A stretch of 64,000 nucleotides of DNA from Lyophyllum atratum (Eukaryota > Basidiomycota > Agaricomycetes > Agaricales > Lyophyllaceae), in contig JACGCN010000022.1 in the NCBI GenBank assembly GCA_014905825.1, forward strand, positions 62,001 to 126,000, read 5' to 3'. Numbering within the stretch: position 1 is the stretch's first letter; each line of letters opens with the position of its first letter. The translations under genes were made by a program, and so were the position numbers. Positions 20,024 to 31,500 of this stretch are shown here, in pieces. Under the pieces are notes generated by a model that worked only from the letters and a program-made list of their open reading frames with translations, did not search any database and was not told where the DNA came from.

Positions 20024-23000
20024 ATGCCGCCGAAACGCTTTGTATCCAATCCGTCGAACAGCCCACCTGGAGCAGCGCCTGCCGCTGCCCAGAAACGTTC
20101 ATCCAGTCGACTGGCGACTCCCTCGGGAGGCGCCCCCTCTTCGATTTCCTCTCCCACCACGGGGGGCACGGCAATCGCGGAGCCGGTCCCTGCGAAACCA
20201 GCTGCCTCTAAGGCGCAGGGTAAAGCGACGTCTTCGGCGCTCAACCGATCCCCTACCATCGAGAACGAACCCGACTTGGAGGGTTCTCCCCCAGGCCCAA
20301 CTCTACCGTTGCAAGGACCTCTGTTGGAGCTAGAAACCGCTTTCGCTCCCCCTCCCTCCGTGACCGTAGGGCGCGTCATCGTCGACGCTGCCCCGTTGGA
20401 CCCCTCGTTGGATCTCCCTCCCGTCATCTCTGGCGCTTCGAGCTATCGCTCAGCTGACGAACGTTCCGAATCGGCCGTTCCGTCGTTAAGCTTCCTGACG
20501 GAACCGACACCCCCTCCCGAAGGTCGAAGCTCAGTCGCTGACTCCGACGTGACGGAGCGTCCTCGAGCACCGCGGCTATACGATACCCATCCCTTCATAT
20601 TCAACGGGATTCCCGCTCTAGCCAGCATCAAGTTCAGGAACGAGCCAATCAGTTGTTCCAACTACCGATTCCATCCAGTCCTCGACCCAGCTAAGGACTA
20701 CGACCCTATTACTCGATACGGGGGCGTAGATGGTCGGCTCCCGGGTCGAAGCCGTACGGAGTCGAACATAGTTCGCGAAATCATCATTCGTGCGACACGG
20801 CCCCATCGTGATCTCTTGTGGGTCAACTTGGATGGTGCCATAAAAACCTTTCAAGGTCACAAGGTCTCCACTACCGATTTAGTCCGATACGGTACCGGAA
20901 CCGACACTATGTATTCGTTGAATAAGCCCTTGCTCAAAGAGGCCACTCAGACGATCTTAGCGGTCCATCAAGTCTTAGACGCCTTCGCCGACTTTCTCTA
21001 CCAAGGACCGAAGAATCGATTCCGTTTGGATCCTGACTTTATGTTCATCCGGAGCATGGGTTGGAATTCGCACAGAACGGAGATTGTCCTCACCTTTCAC
21101 GCTCTCCAGCGCCGTGTGACTGTGGCTGCTATACATATCGGGAACTTCTTCAAGAGTTTCGACCGTATGTTCTTACGACCGGACGACTTAGACTCTGTAA
21201 GCTCCCTCGACTCGACAAACTTCTCATTGAGATCTGCTTTCGGCACTGCGTCCCCGAGAACCGAGCTGCGCAAGCTGGTGACTCGACCAGACTACCGAGT
21301 CGCCTCTGATCACCCTCTAGCCGCTGCCCAGCGAGAGTTTCTCAACGGAGATCCTGAATACGCAGCTGGAGTATACTACCACCACCGCGCCCGATCCACT
21401 CGGAACCCATCTCCCCAACGATCTTCCGTCGAGTCCGACCTCACTTCTATCTCTGAAGACATTAGGGGTAATATAGACGCTGCGACTTCCGACTACGTCC
21501 CTTCTATCTCATCTGCGTTGGCGAATCGAAACCTTCGATTTGATCTTCCAGATTCTATCTCAAGCATTACTCGGGACCATGCCATATCGACTCTACCAGG
21601 AGTCGGCTCGATCTCGAGCTTTGGGAGACAAGGCTCATCCATCGCCGCTCCCCCTTCGTCTGTCGCTGCTCCGACTACTGCGGGCTCGGGCGATCCCGCC
21701 TTGCAGCCTGGGGGGCCATTGTCGATGCAACCTCCCGCTTCTATGGACACAATGCGGAATTTACCAGCGTCTTTCGCGGTTAACGCGACTCAGATCCCTG
21801 CTCCTACGAATTGGACTAGTTATTCGTACCAGACCGCTCCTCACGTAGCCCCTTCCAACTCTACCAAGGACCCTAACGGCGGTCCTCCAGATGGAGGAAG
21901 CGCTGGTTTACCCGTAGGTGGCGCTCCAGGAGGAGCTGCCCCGGGAAACGATCCGAGCGGTAATGGAGGCGGCGGAGGCGGCGGAGGCAACGGAGGACCC
22001 CCCGGAGGAGGCGCTCCCTTTGGCGGAGCTGCCCCAGGGGGCAATCCTGGAGGACCCCCCGGAGGAGACCCTGGAAACGGAGGTTTCCCAGGAGGTGGTG
22101 CTCCTGGTGGAGGCGGAGCCCCTGGAGGAGGTGGTGCAGGAGGAGGAGGTGGCGCACCTGGTGGAGGAGGACTTCCTCATCAAAACTTTAACAACGATTA
22201 TGTCGAAGAATGGCAGCTCAATCACAAGCTGAATATCTCGGTCCTGCCTTCTTGGGACGGCAAGGGAGCTTCGGCTCTTAACTACCTCAGTTCCATGGCC
22301 AAATTAGCGGGATTGGGACAGAAAATGCGGGAAGGTTTAGCGCAGCTGGCACCATACAAATGGTCGGAGCGCGCTCAGTCCTGGTGGGACAACTTACCCG
22401 AAGATAACCGTACCTACCTATCCCAAGATTGGAACGTCATGCTACTCGGCATTCGAGCGCAATTCCTCGATGAAAATTGGATCAAGGAACGAACCTTCGA
22501 ATTCGAGGAAATGAAGTTCCGGCAGAAGGGTCACGAACGCGAATTCCCCTTGGACTTCATTCAGCGTCGTATTCGCTATCATTCCTTCCTGTTCCCCGAC
22601 GACCCCGACGGAACCAAGGCCGTCTCTCGCATCCTCCGCACCAAACCTACTGAATGGGACTCTATTCTCAATGAGCGAGTATGCCCCTCTATATTCACTC
22701 TCATGGCTACAGCTAGCCGAATGGCAGAAGTCCTGGTTGGCGGGTGGACACTTGCGGAGCGCATGCGCGCACCCACCTTCTATCGTGGCGGTCGCCGAGA
22801 TCGCAACGCCCACAACGTGGAGATTCAAGCCATGGACGATCTACTCGGCGACGCTACGCCTGCCTTTATGCTGGAAAACGATGATGATCGTGATAATGAG
22901 TACTTGGACGACGGGGAGAAGGAGGCCCATCCCGTACGAGCTAGGGGTTCCAAGCCCAATAAAGAGAAAAGACCTTGGCCGGAAGGCAAAGTCGTCGACG

Positions 23001-26000
23001 GTTATCATTTCGCACGCGATGACAGCGTATCGAGCGCCCGACCCCCTAATGGCGGCTGCTATATTTGCACAAGCACTCGGCACTTCGCTCGAGACTGCCC
23101 TCACTACGGGAAATGGGATTCGTTACGATCAGCTAACTTGATTACCGTTGATATCGACCCCGCCGACTTGGCTCAGCAGGATAGAGCGTATGTAGCTATG
23201 CTAGTTGAATCTAAGGCCCCTGCTTCCGCTTATGCCGCGCGTGAACCTGAGACCAACGAACCTAAATATGTCTATCTTGCTGAGGCGTTCCCCAACGCAT
23301 ACCCTGGAGCCAATCGCAACTTTAGGCGGCGAGTTATGTTCGCTGTCCGTAAGGAAGAGAAGAAATTACGTTGGCGCTATGAAATCCCTACGGATAGCGA
23401 CGAAAAACACCTACCCCCTCCTCCTTACGTCGAGATCGTCGAGGCTCGCAAAATCCGTTCCCTTCCAGACGGCTATGGATCTCTAGGATCTAAGGCTCTA
23501 CATATGAAAGTCCACGTCGGAGCGACGGATCAGGCTCCTATCCAAGGACGTCTTGATTCCGGCGCTGACATTACTCTCATGTCTGAAGAATACTGGGCGT
23601 CGCTTCCAGGTCTCCCGAAGCCTAAGGAAGGCCTTCGAATCAAATTATACCACCTTACTGGAAACGCTCGAGTCCTAGGATACATTAAGACCAAGATTTA
23701 CGCTGAATCTATGGACAAGCGAATGGTCTCGTTTGACCTCGAAGCGTACATCGTTCGAGACATGAACGTCCCGTTGCTACTAGGCGAAGATTTCCAGACC
23801 GCCTACGAACTCGGACTTACGCGACACGTAACTGGCCATAGCGAAGTGCTTGTGGGAGACTCGGACTTGATCATTCCCGCTTCCTCCGCTCAAGCTGTCG
23901 ACCTAGGCTTTGAAATAAGGAAGGCCTACACCACTCAGTCCTTCATACGTTCGAAGACGGTACGGCGCAGCAATGTGCGCGCCAAAGGATTTGGTCATAC
24001 TGATCCCCCTGTCGTGGCAGCTGAGGATCGGCTCATTACTGCTGAATCGGTGCATAATGTTCCGGTCGAAGCGCCCTTCGGAGACAGGAAGGAATGGATC
24101 GTCGAAAAGGTTATCATCGGCGACCCGAACTTGTCAGTTATGGCCGCGCCGACAACTTGGATTACGTCTGACGCTCCATATATCCCCATCGCCAACCCCT
24201 CCAAGACTCCCTGGTACATCAGGAAGGGGGACGTGGTGGGTTACCTTAAGGATCCCAGCTCCTTTGCGGACGCACCCGCTACACCGGAGGAATGGGATAA
24301 ATACAATGCCTCCGCCGAAGCTCTGAAGTCGGTGATTGAAGGTTCTCTGCGCGCGCAAGACTTGGGTACTGCTGACGCTGGATCCCCTTCTGACGATAAA
24401 TTGGAGGGCGACGAGAACTGGGGCCCTAAAACGACGGCTCTGCCGGATGAGAGGATGGAAGGCGACATCGCCGACCTGGTAAATCTGGGCCCGGATGTGC
24501 CGGAAGACGTGAAGCCGAAGCTCTTTGACGTCCTCCGCAAAAACAAACTGGCTTTCGGTCTAGACGGACGCCTGGGGCATGTCGATGCCAAGGTGGAAGT
24601 TCCTCTACAACCTGGGACGCAACCTATCTCCGTCCCAATGTACGGTGCTTCGCCCGCCAAACGCGAGGTCATCGAGAAGCAAGTCAATGCTTGGTTCGAA
24701 GCGGGGGTCATCGAACCCTCGCGCAGCCCCTGGGGATTCCCCGTCGTAGTCGTTTATCGCAACGGAAAGCCTCGACTCGTGGTCGATTACCGCAAACTCA
24801 ATGCGAAGACCATACCGGATGAATTCCCCATTCCCAGGCAAGCTGAAATCATCCAAGCTCTGTCTGGCGCCCAGGTTATGTCGGTCTTCGACGCCTTGGC
24901 TGGCTTCACGCAACTGGAGATGGCTGACGAGGCTAAACCGCGCACGGCATTCCGCTGTCATCTGGGACTCTATCAATTCAAACGCATGCCGTTCGGTCTG
25001 CGTAATGGTCCTTCTATATTCCAGCGCATTATGCAAGGCGTGCTGGCTCCATTCTTGTGGCTTTTCACATTGGTTTATATTGACGACATTGTGGTGTTCT
25101 CCAAATCCTGGGACGAACATATTGTGCACCTCGACCAGGTGTTGGGCGCCATTGCTGACGCCGGTATCACACTGTCCCCACCCAAGTGTTTCGTCGGTTA
25201 CTCTTCTATCCTCCTCCTTGGTCAAAAGGTTTCACGCCTAGGGTTATCGACGCATCAGGAGAAAGTTGCAGCGATCATTGATCTCGCGCGACCGCGCTCC
25301 ATTCCGGAGCTGCAGAAATTCCTGGGCATGGTGGTTTATTTCTCGTCTTACGTTCCCTTCTATTCATTCTTGGCCGCCCCCCTCTTCGCTCTCCTCAAGA
25401 AGGGTGCGCGCTTTACTTGGGAAGCGGCGCACGAAATTGCCTTTTCCCAGATTAAGGACGCGCTCGCCAGCGCTCCCGTGTTGGGACACCCGGAACGGGG
25501 TCAGCCGTACCGCCTGTACACTGACGCCTCAGATTTTGCGCTGGGCGCTAGCCTTCAGCAGGTTCAGTCTATGGCGGTGGCTGACCTCAAGGGCACTCCC
25601 ATGTACGATCGGCTGTCGAAAGCCTGGGTCGCGGGGGTGGACCTTCCTAGTCTAGTCCCCTCCCTTTCGAAGGACGTCGATGAAGGCTTGGGCACTCGGC
25701 ACAAGTGGGGTACGACTCTGGACTCCACGACTGTGCGGGTGGAACGAGTGATCTGCTATTGGAGTCGGACCCTGTCCCAGGCTGAACGGAATTATAGCGC
25801 CACTGAGCGTGAGGCGCTCGGCGCTAAGGAGGCGTTGGTCAAGTTTCAGCCCTTCATTGAGGGCGAGACTGTTATTTTGGTTACGGATCACGCGGCGCTG
25901 CAGTGGGCGCGCGTATACGAGAACGCAAATCGGAGATTAGCTGCGTGGGGGGCTGTGTATGCGGCTTACCCTGGCCTTAAGATAGTGCATCGCCCAGGCC

Positions 26001-28057
26001 GGGTACATTCAAATGTCGACCCCTTATCCCGCCTACCTCGCATACCGCAGCATAATTCTCCTCTGCGCGACGACACTCCACCTATCATTCCTGATGACGC
26101 AACCCAAACTCACGCTCAGTCTATCGAAGACGCTGGAAGTCACGCTCCGGCCAAGAAGGCGGCTTTTACGATTTGGTGGTGGGAAGATGTCATCGAGAAG
26201 GAAGTTAACCGTGTTTTGACTAGGAGAGGAGCTGCTGAAGCGCTCCCTAATAATGAGACGGAAGGAGCCGCTCAAGCGCTCCCAAACGACGAGGCCGAAG
26301 GAGCTGCTCAAGCGCTCCCAAAAAATCGAAAGTCAAAAGGAGCTGCTGCAGCGCTCCCGGGCGATCTCGATCCAAAAGATCGAGAAGCTGAGCTCTCTAA
26401 CGAGGACCTCGCTACCCCGACCGACAACCTTCCATTCCCTAATAACGATCCTTGGACCTATCCAGCTGGAGTGTCTCCTTCCAAAGATGCTCCCGAAGAC
26501 GACTGGTCTAACAAATCCCATCTGCTCGTATCCATGAATCCAGACATGATTAAAAAGTTCGCTACGGCCTATCCCTTGGATCCCTACTTCGTTAAACGAT
26601 ACCCGGATGAAATCCCCAATCCGAACACAGTCCTAACTCCCTCTCACTTTCAAAAGGGCAGTAATGGCTTGCTTTACTTTATCGACGCGGATTGGAACAC
26701 TAGGCTTTGTGTCCCGAAGGGACAGATTAGCTACGTTTTACGGTGGATTCACGAGTCCCCTTTCGAGAGCGCTCATGCTGGTCCTAGACGACTCTTATCC
26801 CGTCTCAGGGAGCTATTCTTCTGGCCTACCATGCATAAAGACGCGTATGACTTCGTATATTCCTGCGACGTATGCCAGAAGATAAAGACTGATCACTTGC
26901 GGAAAATGGGAGGACTCCGCCCCGCCCACATTCCCGCTCGACCTTTCGCTACGGTTTCCTTGGATCTTATAACAGGGTTACCCCCTTCAGGGACCGAAAA
27001 CTATACCGCCGTTCTCGTGATTGTCGACAAATTGACTCGTTACGGCCTATTCATTCCCACCTTTCAAGACCTCTCTCAAGACGGATTCGCCAAAATCTTC
27101 GTCGAAAAGGTGGCTAACGTCTATGGGTTACCGGAGCGCATAATCGCTGATCGCGACAAGCGCTGGTCCACGGTGTTCTGGAGATCAGTGGTAGAAAGCT
27201 ACGGTAGCGTAATGGCGCTATCATCCGCTCATCACCCTCAAACGGATGGTCAGACCGAAATCCTGAACGCTACTATCGAGCAAATGCTACGCGCTTATGT
27301 GGCTACGGATCGATCTTCGTGGGCTCAGTGGCTGTCCGCGTTAGCCCACGCGTACAACTCAGCGGTGCATTCATCTACTACCTATGCCCCCAATTTCCTC
27401 CTTATGGGTTACAAGCCGCAGACCACAGCTAGCGTAGTAGTTCCTCAAGGGGATCCAGTGACTCGCCCGTTCATGCCCAGCCAGAAAGGCGAAGATTTTG
27501 TGGAAGCCTTAGAAGTCCATCGAAAGGCTGCCAGAGATGCGGTGATCTTAGCTCAGGAGCGCCAAGCTAAAGCTTATAACAAGAGTCGTCGCCCCGTGGT
27601 TGAATTTAAACCGGGAGAATGGGCCTTAGTCAACCCCCACTCCCTGGAGCTGGTAGATGTCGAAGGCACCGGACGGAAACTCGTACAACGCGTAATTGGC
27701 CCGTTTGAAGTTATGGAGAAAGTTAACCCCGTGGTGTACCGGCTACGGTTGCCCGATACCTACCCCATGCATCCCGTGTTTAATCTCGAGCATCTACGAC
27801 GTTATACACCTTCCCATCCCCGATTCGGCGAGCGGACTCAATTACCGCCCACTCGAGACTTTATCGCTTCTGAGGAGTTCGAAGTAGAAGCCATATTGGG
27901 ACACCGCATCACGGGACGGAAAACTGGGAACAGACGCGAGTATCTCATTCGTTGGCGAGGCTATGACCCCACAGAGGACAGCTGGGTATCGGAATATGCT
28001 ATTCGCAACGCGCCCGCGCTTAAACGCGAATATCACGCGATGGCTGGGCTCCCGTGA
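20024..28057 (+). CDS. Gag-Pol polyprotein of chromovirus
   Basis: One uninterrupted ORF of 2,677 residues. Residues 1-1010 are Gag-like, with a low-complexity glycine/proline tract at about 610-720 and a capsid-like region after it. A CCHC zinc knuckle (CYICTSTRHFARDC) lies near 1011. The aspartic protease has LDSGAD near 1176. Reverse transcriptase has VVDYRKLN and the catalytic YIDD near 1684. RNase H has YTDASDFALG near 1831. A low-complexity repeat (GAAQALPN type, four copies) lies at about 2070-2112. Integrase has an HHCC zinc region (2241-2290) and the DDE set: SLDLITGL, IADRDKRW and a downstream glutamate after HHPQTDGQT. The last 60 residues form a chromodomain (EFEVEAILGHR to the YLIRWRGYDPTEDSWV core), which steers integration to chromatin marks in this group. 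No frameshift separates Gag from Pol. All catalytic residues looked for are present. Confidence 0.95.
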   Translation: MPPKRFVSNPSNSPPGAAPAAAQKRSSSRLATPSGGAPSSISSPTTGGTAIAEPVPAKPAASKAQGKATSSALNRSPTIENEPDLEGSPPGPTLPLQGPLLELETAFAPPPSVTVGRVIVDAAPLDPSLDLPPVISGASSYRSADERSESAVPSLSFLTEPTPPPEGRSSVADSDVTERPRAPRLYDTHPFIFNGIPALASIKFRNEPISCSNYRFHPVLDPAKDYDPITRYGGVDGRLPGRSRTESNIVREIIIRATRPHRDLLWVNLDGAIKTFQGHKVSTTDLVRYGTGTDTMYSLNKPLLKEATQTILAVHQVLDAFADFLYQGPKNRFRLDPDFMFIRSMGWNSHRTEIVLTFHALQRRVTVAAIHIGNFFKSFDRMFLRPDDLDSVSSLDSTNFSLRSAFGTASPRTELRKLVTRPDYRVASDHPLAAAQREFLNGDPEYAAGVYYHHRARSTRNPSPQRSSVESDLTSISEDIRGNIDAATSDYVPSISSALANRNLRFDLPDSISSITRDHAISTLPGVGSISSFGRQGSSIAAPPSSVAAPTTAGSGDPALQPGGPLSMQPPASMDTMRNLPASFAVNATQIPAPTNWTSYSYQTAPHVAPSNSTKDPNGGPPDGGSAGLPVGGAPGGAAPGNDPSGNGGGGGGGGNGGPPGGGAPFGGAAPGGNPGGPPGGDPGNGGFPGGGAPGGGGAPGGGGAGGGGGAPGGGGLPHQNFNNDYVEEWQLNHKLNISVLPSWDGKGASALNYLSSMAKLAGLGQKMREGLAQLAPYKWSERAQSWWDNLPEDNRTYLSQDWNVMLLGIRAQFLDENWIKERTFEFEEMKFRQKGHEREFPLDFIQRRIRYHSFLFPDDPDGTKAVSRILRTKPTEWDSILNERVCPSIFTLMATASRMAEVLVGGWTLAERMRAPTFYRGGRRDRNAHNVEIQAMDDLLGDATPAFMLENDDDRDNEYLDDGEKEAHPVRARGSKPNKEKRPWPEGKVVDGYHFARDDSVSSARPPNGGCYICTSTRHFARDCPHYGKWDSLRSANLITVDIDPADLAQQDRAYVAMLVESKAPASAYAAREPETNEPKYVYLAEAFPNAYPGANRNFRRRVMFAVRKEEKKLRWRYEIPTDSDEKHLPPPPYVEIVEARKIRSLPDGYGSLGSKALHMKVHVGATDQAPIQGRLDSGADITLMSEEYWASLPGLPKPKEGLRIKLYHLTGNARVLGYIKTKIYAESMDKRMVSFDLEAYIVRDMNVPLLLGEDFQTAYELGLTRHVTGHSEVLVGDSDLIIPASSAQAVDLGFEIRKAYTTQSFIRSKTVRRSNVRAKGFGHTDPPVVAAEDRLITAESVHNVPVEAPFGDRKEWIVEKVIIGDPNLSVMAAPTTWITSDAPYIPIANPSKTPWYIRKGDVVGYLKDPSSFADAPATPEEWDKYNASAEALKSVIEGSLRAQDLGTADAGSPSDDKLEGDENWGPKTTALPDERMEGDIADLVNLGPDVPEDVKPKLFDVLRKNKLAFGLDGRLGHVDAKVEVPLQPGTQPISVPMYGASPAKREVIEKQVNAWFEAGVIEPSRSPWGFPVVVVYRNGKPRLVVDYRKLNAKTIPDEFPIPRQAEIIQALSGAQVMSVFDALAGFTQLEMADEAKPRTAFRCHLGLYQFKRMPFGLRNGPSIFQRIMQGVLAPFLWLFTLVYIDDIVVFSKSWDEHIVHLDQVLGAIADAGITLSPPKCFVGYSSILLLGQKVSRLGLSTHQEKVAAIIDLARPRSIPELQKFLGMVVYFSSYVPFYSFLAAPLFALLKKGARFTWEAAHEIAFSQIKDALASAPVLGHPERGQPYRLYTDASDFALGASLQQVQSMAVADLKGTPMYDRLSKAWVAGVDLPSLVPSLSKDVDEGLGTRHKWGTTLDSTTVRVERVICYWSRTLSQAERNYSATEREALGAKEALVKFQPFIEGETVILVTDHAALQWARVYENANRRLAAWGAVYAAYPGLKIVHRPGRVHSNVDPLSRLPRIPQHNSPLRDDTPPIIPDDATQTHAQSIEDAGSHAPAKKAAFTIWWWEDVIEKEVNRVLTRRGAAEALPNNETEGAAQALPNDEAEGAAQALPKNRKSKGAAAALPGDLDPKDREAELSNEDLATPTDNLPFPNNDPWTYPAGVSPSKDAPEDDWSNKSHLLVSMNPDMIKKFATAYPLDPYFVKRYPDEIPNPNTVLTPSHFQKGSNGLLYFIDADWNTRLCVPKGQISYVLRWIHESPFESAHAGPRRLLSRLRELFFWPTMHKDAYDFVYSCDVCQKIKTDHLRKMGGLRPAHIPARPFATVSLDLITGLPPSGTENYTAVLVIVDKLTRYGLFIPTFQDLSQDGFAKIFVEKVANVYGLPERIIADRDKRWSTVFWRSVVESYGSVMALSSAHHPQTDGQTEILNATIEQMLRAYVATDRSSWAQWLSALAHAYNSAVHSSTTYAPNFLLMGYKPQTTASVVVPQGDPVTRPFMPSQKGEDFVEALEVHRKAARDAVILAQERQAKAYNKSRRPVVEFKPGEWALVNPHSLELVDVEGTGRKLVQRVIGPFEVMEKVNPVVYRLRLPDTYPMHPVFNLEHLRRYTPSHPRFGERTQLPPTRDFIASEEFEVEAILGHRITGRKTGNRREYLIRWRGYDPTEDSWVSEYAIRNAPALKREYHAMAGLP

Positions 28058-28502
28058 TGGGAAACTTGGGCGGAGTTTCAAAATTTGTGTTATCGATGGT
28101 CATCTCTCTCTCTTCTTCCTTTCCTTCACCCCACTACCTTATCGCGCCTATACCTACTCTACTACCCCTCTAAACTACCTGCGTGGCGGCGACTTGGTAG
28201 TTAACGCGTACCTTCGCGCTCTAACTAGTCCGAGGCGCCTTGTGGATTCGTTCCACCTCGCTACATCAAGAAAACCCGAGGAAGACGACCAGGATCGAAG
28301 GCGCGCCCTGCGGCGCGACACGACCTGAGGCGCTACTTAACCCTCGCCACAAAACTCCCGAAAACAATCTAAAAAAGTCGACCAGGATCAGAGGCGCGCC
28401 CAGAGGCGCGACTACGACCTGAGGCGCTACCCCACTTCAACGACAAAAAACAACTTCTATCGACTACCCTTCCCACTCCTTGCCTCTAAACAAAAAACGC
28501 TC
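28058..28502 (+). other. Structured intercistronic region between the two retrotransposon ORFs
   Basis: This 445-bp gap holds two imperfect direct repeats of about 51 bp (28286-28336 and 28379-28430). Each has the pattern CGACCAGGATC, then AGGCGCGCC facing GGCGCG, then GACCTGAGGCGCTAC. The GC-rich parts can fold into short hairpins. The region could serve initiation of the second ORF, splicing or RNA packaging. Confidence 0.6.
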
Positions 28503-31500
28503 ATGGCCCCCGAAGACTCCCGTCGATACACGGTCGCGAGGCTACGTAGCTTCAGCGGATACGACGACTCCCCGATCGTCGACGATTCCCTTACTTTCAA
28601 CCTTCCTCCGTTCAATCAGCATTCGGGACGAATCGTTGACCAACACCCCTCCGACCCTCTCATCCCTGCTTACGAGGTGTGGTCGCCGAACTCGGCGCAG
28701 CGTCCCTTTTACCCCGGGTTGCCTCCTCCTCACTTCGAGTCCCGAACTTTGCCCGACCGAGCGGTGCGACGTTTCGATGGCCATCTTGGACCCTTCGACT
28801 ATACCATGAATCCCCAGGTCCTGACCGCGTCCGTCTGGAGGGCCTTCATCCTTCGTCCCTCCGTCGGTTACGGAAAACGAGACGAGTACCCGGAGTACCG
28901 TTTCATGTACAAGGAATGGGAAGTCACCGAGGGACGTACACCTTACGGACCAAGTGGGGGCCATATCAAATTACCCTACATTGTTGAGCTCGAGTCTAGG
29001 CTCGCTCTATTGGATTCTCTCATCTTAGGCTGCTCGGAACTCGAGCTTACTTTTACGAACTTCTGGTCCCAGCGCCCTATTTTCCCTCACCCCGCCGCAA
29101 TCAACGACTTGCGCAGCGTGGTTACCTACGAAGACGCTGTAGACTTAGGAGTCGCGATTCAGCGCGGTCTGAAGGAGAAGGCTGCCTATCTCATATTCGC
29201 GAACCTATTGCTGGACTCGGGGTACCAACCAGCCGTCGATAAGCTTATGGTCGCAGAAATCCCGGCGGCAGATGATCGTTATCTTGGCGCCTTTATCAAC
29301 GGGGATCGACGGCAAGACGCTCTTTGGCTTCTCAGCCAGAGGGTACCTTGTTTCCTGGTTCATGCCTTGACGGATATGGAAAGCTGGTTAGCCACGGAGC
29401 CAGGGGTCTGTGGGACTTGGTGGGAAGGGACTGAGGCAGCGGGACTAGGGCCCTGGAACGGGTACGACGACATTGCGCTCCGTCTGAATTCGGTGGTACG
29501 TCCATATGTAGCTGCGATTATTCGCGCTAGGATACCATCCATTTCCGTCGAGGATCGAGAGCGATCGTCTTCGTCGAGGCAGGGGTGGACCGGAGAAACC
29601 ATCGGAATCCATGCCTCGCGACCCCCCCTTCCTCCGCGCGAGCCGTCCCCAATGATCGTCGACCCTCCTACCGCTGCACCCGCTATCCATCCGTCTCTAG
29701 CGGCCCATCCTCTCGACTATGTCGTTGTCGATCAGAACCGAATCCCCTGGCTGCGACCTCCCGTGGTTTTCGATTCTAGGGGCCTATCGGGACAATGGAC
29801 AAAGTGGCAGTTTGACGACCATGGTTCCCTTCAGGAGATGTCGAAACGAGCGGCAAAGGAGTTCGAGGTTGACGAAGACGGCGATTGGTTCTACGACCGC
29901 CATCTCAGGCGGGAGCTTTACATCCACCCGAGCCCCGTCCCTAAAGGCCTCATCTCCGCCCTCCAAACCTTTGGACGGCCGGCTCCGCGGGTAGCTTACC
30001 TGAATCCCTACGGTAAACAGGTAAAGGGATCGTACTGGATGTACCCCAAGCGCTTCGACGGCAAGGGGTTGGTGGGAAAGGTTTGCCCTACCCCAGAAAC
30101 CGATCCCGAGGACCCTAGTCGAACCCGAACGAATGACTTCCTGGTGGAATCTCTCCCGCTGCTGGAGGGACGTACGATTACCGCTGCGCCCCCCGTCCCT
30201 GTGGCTGCTCCTCCCGCGCTCGCTCCTGACTCCGGTGACCATTTCCCCCTTCCTCCAACGACGCCCTCCAGGGCTGTGGCGACTAGCCTTCGGACAGGCG
30301 CCGCCCGACGTCGCAAGGATTCCGGCGAAATTTCTTTGGGCAGCTCCCCGGAGCCAGAGAGCGAGGTCCCAACTTGTTACCTGATGACGTCGCCCTTCCC
30401 CATCTCAGTCGACTGGAACGTGGTGCGAGAGGCATTGATTGCCCTCACCTTATCCACCCCGGAGTCTATGATCTTGCGCGTTGATCGCTCTGCGACCCCG
30501 TCACTCCAAACGTTGTGGGTCACGCTGAATTCTCCGGAAGGTGCAGCTGCGCTCCGAAGTGCGCGCTTGTCGTCGATGGTCTCTCCGGAACTGGGGGGCG
30601 AGCTACACTGGGCGACGCTCGCTGACTTGCAGCAGGTGCGAAGTGCGGGAGGAGATAGCTGGACCCGCCCCTTCCCCTCCTTGCAGCCCGCGGCTCAGCT
30701 TACTCGAGAGGCGTCACCTCCTCCTGGGTCTCGTCGCCGAGCTGCCTCGCCATTGGCTGAACCGAGCCGGTCGCGCTGGAGAGGTCGGACACCGTCACCC
30801 GTCGGACGTCGTCGCTCGCCTACGCCACGTCGTCGTTCGCCTTCGCCTCCCCCGTTCCCGCGTCGTCGTTCGCCTTCACCACCTCCTTTCCGTCGCTTAG
30901 CCCCGGTTGCGCAGAGGCCTCGTCGCGCTGTCACCTCGCGACGTTGGTCCCCACCTCGGAGGGAGCGTAGCTTCGAACGAGGACGTTCGGATCGCGGCCG
31001 TATGGCTCCAATGGAGTCGATGGGATGGGGGGCATCCAGGCAATCGGATATGGCGCCTTGGACTCCTGCTCCGGCCCCCTTCTCCTCCCCCTCCCCGTCG
31101 CCTTACAGCCCCCTCGCCCCTCTCTGGTCTCAGCCTACGCCCGCGGAACCCGCTGTAGGCGTTCCTGTGACTTCCCAGGCTCCCCCTCCTTTGGGTACGC
31201 GCGAACACGCTGCCTTCATGGCGCAGGTGCTCATCGAGACGATGACCCGCATGGCTGCAGGCCCTCCCGCGGACCCCGGAGCTGCTCAAGCACCGGTGTT
31301 GCCTTCTTGGTGGCCGCAGCCTGGTAATGCCCCTCCCTCGGCGCCTGAGGATGTCCCTCCTTACGGGACCTTGGCTCCAGCGGCTCTGCCGCTCCCTGCC
31401 CCAAGTATCCCTCCGGTATTGGCGCCCTCGCTGCCTCCCGTGCTTCCTGGACCCGCTGGAACTGAGCCAGTTCCCTTGACTCGAAGGTTGAACATCGGGA

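Noticed and set aside
21860..22190. Collagen-like gene from the Gly/Pro repeat
   Set aside because: It is in frame within Gag-Pol and does not keep a strict Gly-X-Y pattern; it is a low-complexity linker.
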